This document shows positions 8,501-12,335 of a stretch of 12,335 nt of DNA, one piece after another. How positions within the stretch are numbered: position 1 is the stretch's first letter; every line of letters starts with the position of its first letter. The DNA comes from an uncultured Prevotellaceae bacterium (GTDB lineage: Bacteria > Bacteroidota > Bacteroidia > Bacteroidales > Bacteroidaceae), in NCBI GenBank assembly GCA_947306605.1, contig CAMZHB010000017.1:1-12335 (forward strand), written 5' to 3'. The notes under the pieces are model-generated. The model saw only the letters and a program-made list of their open reading frames with translations, was not told the origin of the DNA and made no database searches. Position numbers and translations under genes: made by a program.

Positions 8501-8943
8501 GTTTCAACATCCGTACTGGTGCCAAGATTGTGAACTTGGCCCGCATGTATGCTGAGGACATGCGTACGAACAACAACCAGAGCCGCGCTGTGAACTGGCG
8601 TTGGCGCAAGAACGGTGACATCACCGAAATTCCACGTGCCATGAATACTAACGCCGGCGTTTCCTACAACGCTCTGGCCAGCGACCGCTACGTGGAGCCT
8701 TGCGACTTCATCCGTTTGCAGTACATGCAGTTGAGCTACACCTTCGACAACAAGGTGCTCAAGCGCATGGGCCTCGGTCTGAAAGCCCTGTCGTTCGCTT
8801 GCTCTGCCAACAACCTGTTCTTCTTCACGAAGTACTCCGGTGTTGACCCCGAACACTCTGCCGCTGGTTACAGCCCTGCTTACGACAAATCGCAGACACC
8901 GCGCTCGCGTTCGATTACGTTTAGTTTGAATTTCTCGTTCTAA
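5533..8943 (+). CDS. SusC/RagA-family TonB-dependent outer-membrane transporter
   Basis: The protein has 1136 residues. The start at 5533 has an in-frame alternative at 5542 (MNKIKYLLL), which gives a more compact signal peptide ending near LTYAQ. Next comes a carboxypeptidase-regulatory-like Ig domain (about 25-105; KRISGHVYSPKDG ... VAFVGY). The plug domain follows, with SADQALQGQIAGLDI, LIVVDG (about 192-197) and the SusC signature region VEDIKSIEVKKDAGACAMWG (227-246) followed by ARGSNGVIEITT. The rest is the beta-barrel, ending in a terminal Phe (SLNFSF), as expected for outer-membrane insertion. A D-x-N-x-D-G-x-I-x-x-x-D loop lies at about 950-961. No N-terminal STN signalling domain is present, so it is not the type that signals directly to an anti-sigma factor. 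By family, it imports oligosaccharides or peptides across the outer membrane using TonB energy, working with the SusD protein encoded 17 bp downstream. Confidence 0.97.
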   Translation: MNAMNKIKYLLLLLLCGCVSLTYAQKRISGHVYSPKDGPIMMANVLEIDANNRVVSSSQTDMSGNFSMTIKNPNNTLKVAFVGYKVWQGKIGTATTFKIQLLDNTRQLGEVKKVGHRMVKSSGLSIPEREVSVATQKLDMDEMKGLSFESADQALQGQIAGLDIVANSGNLGSGMSMRLRGVTTISGNQEPLIVVDGHILENYTTTDVDLQDMDNTEQFANLLSVNVEDIKSIEVKKDAGACAMWGARGSNGVIEITTRRGAKGKTRISGNYFFTGSWQPAGMKMLNGDGYTMMLKEAYFNPRQSDLASNIVELSYKRNRTAYYGNFDKNTDWIDAVTQFGQSHKYYVSLQGGGEQAQFRISGGYDHETGTIIKQSLDRFSTRMTLDYTVSDRIKFASNFALTYTKNNRNYTDILARAYKAMPNMSITRYEYNPATDSYYDTGEYYKMYPAASAAGEVRDGYTSYYLSDMVDNGNPVAIANLSWSKVGQYKIEPQFELTYKLLGKDESKTQLDYKGEVYMNATSYNSDAYYPGALSSSTYSTSGGINRAANENSRGLTFTTTHYLTFIPKMPKNHSFSMLGKGELTSYNGNSQSLSSSGLVGGITDPTVDGYLEGPTTITSTSKSHGLNFSTTAHYAFKSKYVLDFSLRADGSTSFGKDNRWGYFPSVSGRWNISDEIFFRPLKKVINMFSFAPGWGVTGNSPSTNSIMYNKYGAWEHYAGMSAIIPNNLRLTTVRWEKTKSWNLGFNLNFLEDLVCINFNVYEKRTSDLLQQNVKIPSSVGFSSLDYENVGTLKNDGWDLYVYTKPIMKVGKFSMKLKFNAAQNRNRVTSMDASVLAGLNGDYQYNNEKYLSRVQVGNALYSIYGFRYKGVYRYDYDHSGYFADESKNTLYGQNTAAAAAARGENATTPVARDANGNIIFDAEGNPLRMYFNYGGTNYRFAGGDAIYEDINHDGQINELDIVYLGNSNPKFNGGFGVDLMYGRWTLKTSFNIRTGAKIVNLARMYAEDMRTNNNQSRAVNWRWRKNGDITEIPRAMNTNAGVSYNALASDRYVEPCDFIRLQYMQLSYTFDNKVLKRMGLGLKALSFACSANNLFFFTKYSGVDPEHSAAGYSPAYDKSQTPRSRSITFSLNFSF

Positions 8944-8960
8944 AGAAAGTTAGTTAGATT

Positions 8961-10742
8961 ATGAAAAAAATAGGAATATTCAATAAGTTCATTCTTCCGG
9001 GCTGCTTGGCTCTGGTAGGATTGTTTTCCTCTTGCAGCATGTTCGACGACTATCTGACGGTCTACCCGACCAACCAGATTACCGGAGAACAGTTCTGGGA
9101 GGACAAGAATGACTTGACCAGCGTCCTCGCTTCCTGCTATCGCCAGATGGTTTCAAGCAATGTGTCCCAGCGCATGGCAATGTGGGGTGAGGTACGTTCC
9201 GACAACTTCATTCTGAATAGTGAAAGTAATGAAGACATCTTGAACATCATGAACGCCAACCTGCTGCCCACGAACAGCTGGTTCGACTGGAGTGGTTTTT
9301 ATAAAGGTATTGGCTACTGCAACCTGGTGCTCGCAAAGGGCGAGGAAGTGATAGAGAAAGACCCGAGCTTCAATGAAGGCGACTGGAAACCCATAGCCGC
9401 CGAATGTAAAGCTCTACGTGCCCTCTATTATTTCTATCTGGTTCGCGCTTTCCGCGACGTTCCTTTCAACGTGACCAGCACCGACACCAGTGAAGGTGTC
9501 CGTGAGCCGATGCCCCAGATGCCGTCACAGTATATCCTGACTTATCTGATTAACGATTTGGAAGGATGCAAGGACGATGGTATGACAAACTATGGTAGTT
9601 CAACTTATAACCATGGACGCATCACCAAAAAAGCCATCTATGCCCTGTTGGCCGACCTGTATCTCTGGCGTGCCGCCAAGAACTCCTCTGCCGACTCCGT
9701 GGCCAAGTATCCCGGCATGGCCGAGAGCGACTATCAAAAGTGCGTTCAATACTGCGACTACCTGATTGACCTCAAAATTCAAGAACTGAAGAAGTCCCAC
9801 ACTTCCTATTGGGGCTCCGACGATCCCGCCAAGACACCGTATCCTATCATTGAGTCCATGTCAAAGCGTTTCACTTCCGGCAGAGACGAAGCCTACAATG
9901 AAATCTTCGGTGAAGGCAATTCCGATGAAAGTATCTTTGAACTGCAATTCGACGGTAGTACAAATAGCAACGCGATTGTCCATGACTTCTATGGGTATAA
10001 CAACGGTTCCTTCGTGATTGGCAGTTTGGCCGCTTCGACAGTAGTTCAGACCGCTGAGAACAAGGCTGACTCGAAAGACCACGTCTACAGCCGTACGGAC
10101 CTCCGCATGGCAGAGAGCATCCGCTATCAGTATTCCCAAGGTTCTGCTGTTATGGTATATCCTATCTTTAAGTATCTGCCGACAGAAATTCAGGTACGCG
10201 ATGCCGAGAATATCTGGTCTCAGGATATCGAGAATGTGATTTATTCACCTTCCAATGGACGTTCAGTAGCGAACAGCAACTGGATTATCTACCGTATGTC
10301 CGAAATCATGCTTATGCGTGCCGAGGCTACAGCCAGCATGGCTAATCCTGATTCTGTGGAACTGGACAAAGCGTTCGATATGGTTAAGACTGTCTTCGAC
10401 CGTTCGAATCCTATGATTTCCACGAACGACGATATCAAGAGAACCGACTATGCAACAGCTAAGGACATTCGCGAACTGGTGATGCGTGAGCGTCAACGTG
10501 AATTCTATGCTGAGGGCAAGCGTTGGTTCGACCTTGTACGTATAGCATTACGTGAAGGTTCTACGACAGAAATGCTGAATCTGTTGACCAAGAAGTACAC
10601 TTCCAACGCTTCAGCCATTAAAGCCAAGTTGGCTACATTGAATTCTCTGTACAACCCCGTTTACAAAGAAGAGATGAAAGTCAATCCGGCATTGGTTCAG
10701 AACCCGGCTTGGTTAACCGACGAAACAATAGTCAGAAACTAA
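8961..10742 (+). CDS. SusD/RagB-family outer-membrane nutrient-binding lipoprotein
   Basis: The protein has 593 residues with a lipoprotein signal ending in LFSSC (Cys25), followed by SMFDD, which suggests surface exposure. The N-terminal part has the SusD-like helical repeat fold: YPTNQITGEQFW (about 35-46), WFDWSGFYKGIGYCN (near 107-121) and AECKALRALYYFYLVRAF (about 148-165, the typical SusD helix). The C-terminal SusD/RagB region carries WIIYRMSEIMLMRAEA (about 441-456) and RELVMRERQREFYAEGKRWF (about 504-523), both family hallmarks. Length is slightly above the usual 500-570. SusD proteins form the lid over the SusC barrel and deliver ligand; the sugar or peptide bound cannot be told from sequence. 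It follows the SusC gene by 17 bp, consistent with co-transcription. Confidence 0.96.
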   Translation: MKKIGIFNKFILPGCLALVGLFSSCSMFDDYLTVYPTNQITGEQFWEDKNDLTSVLASCYRQMVSSNVSQRMAMWGEVRSDNFILNSESNEDILNIMNANLLPTNSWFDWSGFYKGIGYCNLVLAKGEEVIEKDPSFNEGDWKPIAAECKALRALYYFYLVRAFRDVPFNVTSTDTSEGVREPMPQMPSQYILTYLINDLEGCKDDGMTNYGSSTYNHGRITKKAIYALLADLYLWRAAKNSSADSVAKYPGMAESDYQKCVQYCDYLIDLKIQELKKSHTSYWGSDDPAKTPYPIIESMSKRFTSGRDEAYNEIFGEGNSDESIFELQFDGSTNSNAIVHDFYGYNNGSFVIGSLAASTVVQTAENKADSKDHVYSRTDLRMAESIRYQYSQGSAVMVYPIFKYLPTEIQVRDAENIWSQDIENVIYSPSNGRSVANSNWIIYRMSEIMLMRAEATASMANPDSVELDKAFDMVKTVFDRSNPMISTNDDIKRTDYATAKDIRELVMRERQREFYAEGKRWFDLVRIALREGSTTEMLNLLTKKYTSNASAIKAKLATLNSLYNPVYKEEMKVNPALVQNPAWLTDETIVRN

Positions 10743-10823
10743 AAAGAAGCTAAGGTTGTTGGCATGACCCGTAAGAGCTCTGCCGCAATCAAAGAAAAAT
10801 CATAACCTAAAAAATTCAGATTT
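10743..10823 (+). other. 81-bp A-rich gap inside the operon
   Basis: This is the longest gap between the four operon genes. I see no T-tracted terminator hairpin and no TAnnTTTG element. Short complementary stretches (AGGTT at 10753-10757 with AACCT at 10804-10808, and GGCA/TGCC inside) could make a weak stem. The last bases form an A-rich leader for the next start. Confidence 0.5.
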
Positions 10824-12335
10824 ATGAAAATGATAAAAAACAAATGGTTCAAAGGAGGTCTGATAGGACTGATTGCCGTTTTTGGTATTGCTTCTTGTTC
10901 TGACGACCACTTCGATCTCAACACAACGAATGCTACCGGCACTGTCTGGGAGAATCTGGTGGCAACCCATCAGGTGGATTCGTTTGCAATGATTCTGGAA
11001 AAGACCATTGTGGGTAAGAAGCCTTATGGCATACCTGCAACGTTAAGTTATAAGGAGCTCTTGCGGTCGGGTCGCGTTCTTACCGTATGGGCACCGAAAG
11101 ACGGTACATACAACGCCAAGCAGTGGCTCGATTTGCTTGACCAGGGTGAGAACGAACTGGTGGAAACCCAGTTTGTGCGCAACCACATGGCTAACTTCAA
11201 CTACACCGGTGCTACTCCAGAGGTAGAACATCTGGTGTTGTATAACTCCAAGTATGCAACCTACGATGTTCCTGAAAACAAGTTTAAGGATGTGGACATT
11301 TCTGCTGATCCTCGCTTCAAGAATATCCCTTCGACCAATGGCACGATTCACCTGTTGGAAGGTGCTGCCTCGTTTGAGTACAACCTCCGCGAGTTGATCG
11401 ACATTAATCCGTCGTTGAGCGACCTGAGCGATTATTTGGAGCAAACAGATACTCTGATGTTCATGCCCGGTCTGTCAATCATTGGTGCCACCGTTGATGG
11501 TGAAATCCAGTATGTGGACTCATTTTTCTCCAAGAGAAACAAGATGATGCCTATGGATGTGACCAATGTCATCAATAATGAAGACTCTGTTTGCGGTGCC
11601 ATCATTCCTTCCAACCCGGCTTTCCAAGAGGCCATTGAGAAGATAGGCAAGCAATATCAGTATCGCGAAGACCGCGTGTACAGATTCTACGATGAGGATA
11701 CGAAAGTTGTGGTTACCGACACCATTGACACCGACTCTCTGAAAGAATTGTACACCATGCAAGCTATCTTCAAGAACATGTTCTACAGTTTGTACGAGCA
11801 GCCCGCTTTCAAGGATGTGGAGAACGCTACTCCCGAAAGTGTGAAGAATTTCTTTGAGACAAGTGACTCTTTGGTTTCCACCAGTTACTATAATCAGGAC
11901 AAGATTTACCACCAGCACGCTCCCCAGTGTAACGAGCTTACTGAAGGCAAGACCCCTGAAAAGGCAAGTAATGGTTTCGCATTCATCACAGATAACTTCA
12001 ACTTCAAAGCCAACAAGGCTTGGGAGCATGATATCATCGTTGATGCCACACGTACCAACCTTGTCAATGGTAATGAAACAAAACTTACGGCCCCGAAGAT
12101 TCCTAAGGGAACATCACGTTTTGTCACGGAAGCCAACCGTAACGATTCTGTAGCAGGTATCCTCTACCAAGACCGTTACCAAGAGTGGACTCCTGCCAAC
12201 GCTACTTCAAAGTTAGCCGTATCCTACAACCTTCCAAATGTGTTGTCGGGAACGTATGACATCTATGTGGTGCTTGTTCCGGAAAACATGCTCGACAAGA
12301 CGAACACAAATCCCAAGTACAGTCAATTCCAGGCT
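10824..12335 (+). CDS. Second FAS1 (fasciclin) domain surface lipoprotein, 3'-truncated by window edge
   Basis: The frame is open from ATG 10824 to the last base, giving 504 codons with no stop; the C-terminus lies outside the window. The signal peptide ends in the lipobox IASC (Cys25) followed by SDDHFD, again like a surface-export signal. FAS1 module 1 (about 38-180) shows LTVWAPKDGTYN (86-97), FVRNHMANF with the conserved His at 121, and the closing NGTIHLLEG (172-180). FAS1 module 2 (about 184-390) is more divergent: IIPSNPAF (260-267) and closing SNGFAFITD (382-390). From about 395 onward the sequence changes to a beta-strand-rich segment with alternating hydrophobics, containing LPNVLSGTYDIYVVLVP, which may be a separate jelly-roll-like or carbohydrate-binding-type domain. 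Its function is not recognised. It lies 81 bp after the SusD-type gene in the same direction, so it is probably in the same operon. Confidence 0.88.
   Translation, partial: MKMIKNKWFKGGLIGLIAVFGIASCSDDHFDLNTTNATGTVWENLVATHQVDSFAMILEKTIVGKKPYGIPATLSYKELLRSGRVLTVWAPKDGTYNAKQWLDLLDQGENELVETQFVRNHMANFNYTGATPEVEHLVLYNSKYATYDVPENKFKDVDISADPRFKNIPSTNGTIHLLEGAASFEYNLRELIDINPSLSDLSDYLEQTDTLMFMPGLSIIGATVDGEIQYVDSFFSKRNKMMPMDVTNVINNEDSVCGAIIPSNPAFQEAIEKIGKQYQYREDRVYRFYDEDTKVVVTDTIDTDSLKELYTMQAIFKNMFYSLYEQPAFKDVENATPESVKNFFETSDSLVSTSYYNQDKIYHQHAPQCNELTEGKTPEKASNGFAFITDNFNFKANKAWEHDIIVDATRTNLVNGNETKLTAPKIPKGTSRFVTEANRNDSVAGILYQDRYQEWTPANATSKLAVSYNLPNVLSGTYDIYVVLVPENMLDKTNTNPKYSQFQA

Larger units (their letters stand above)
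2493..12335 (+). other. Predicted FAS1-SusC-SusD-FAS1 operon (Sus-like locus)
   Basis: Four + strand genes follow one another with gaps of 3, 17 and 81 bp and no terminator between them, behind a single recognisable promoter. Three encode lipoproteins with acidic residues after the lipobox Cys and one encodes the TonB-dependent barrel, so all products are expected at the outer membrane. The operon extends beyond the right edge. No enzyme, ECF sigma/anti-sigma pair or hybrid two-component regulator is visible within it, so substrate and control must be sought outside the window. Confidence 0.75.

Noticed and set aside
7933..8856. 307-codon open frame on the - strand opposite the SusC barrel
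   Set aside because: It is a shadow of strong third-position codon bias in the SusC gene, with no signal, domain or leader of its own.

Overview
The window looks like chromosomal DNA from a gut- or oral-type Bacteroidales bacterium (Prevotella/Alloprevotella/Bacteroides group). The grounds are an adjacent SusC/SusD pair, lipoproteins with an acidic patch right after the lipobox cysteine, A-rich leaders in place of Shine-Dalgarno sites, and a TAnnTTTG-type -7 promoter element. The species cannot be fixed from the sequence.

Layout. (1) 1-1911: 3' part of a LacZ-type GH2 glycoside hydrolase on the + strand; its N-terminal domains lie left of the window. (2) 1912-2565: a 654-bp gene-free stretch. 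It holds a strong intrinsic terminator, a GC-rich island with a 21-bp repeat present in direct and inverted copies, a possibly foldable segment, and a promoter whose -7 box sits inside a perfect 9-bp inverted repeat. (3) 2566-12335: four consecutive + strand genes that look like one operon. They are a 987-residue lipoprotein with four FAS1 (fasciclin) modules, a SusC-family TonB-dependent transporter, a SusD-family lipoprotein, and a second FAS1 lipoprotein that runs off the right edge.

How the genes may work together. SusC is the outer-membrane barrel energised by TonB, and SusD is the lipoprotein lid that captures ligand. The two FAS1 lipoproteins flank the pair, carry surface-export-type signals, and could be accessory parts of the same cell-surface complex, for capture, adhesion or scaffolding. 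No glycanase, protease or regulator is visible inside this operon, so the substrate is unknown. The GH2 enzyme belongs to a separate upstream transcription unit ending in its own terminator, so its link to the Sus-like operon is by proximity only.

The most unusual feature is the FAS1-SusC-SusD-FAS1 architecture, with four tandem expanded FAS1 modules in the first protein and two more plus a C-terminal beta-rich region in the last.
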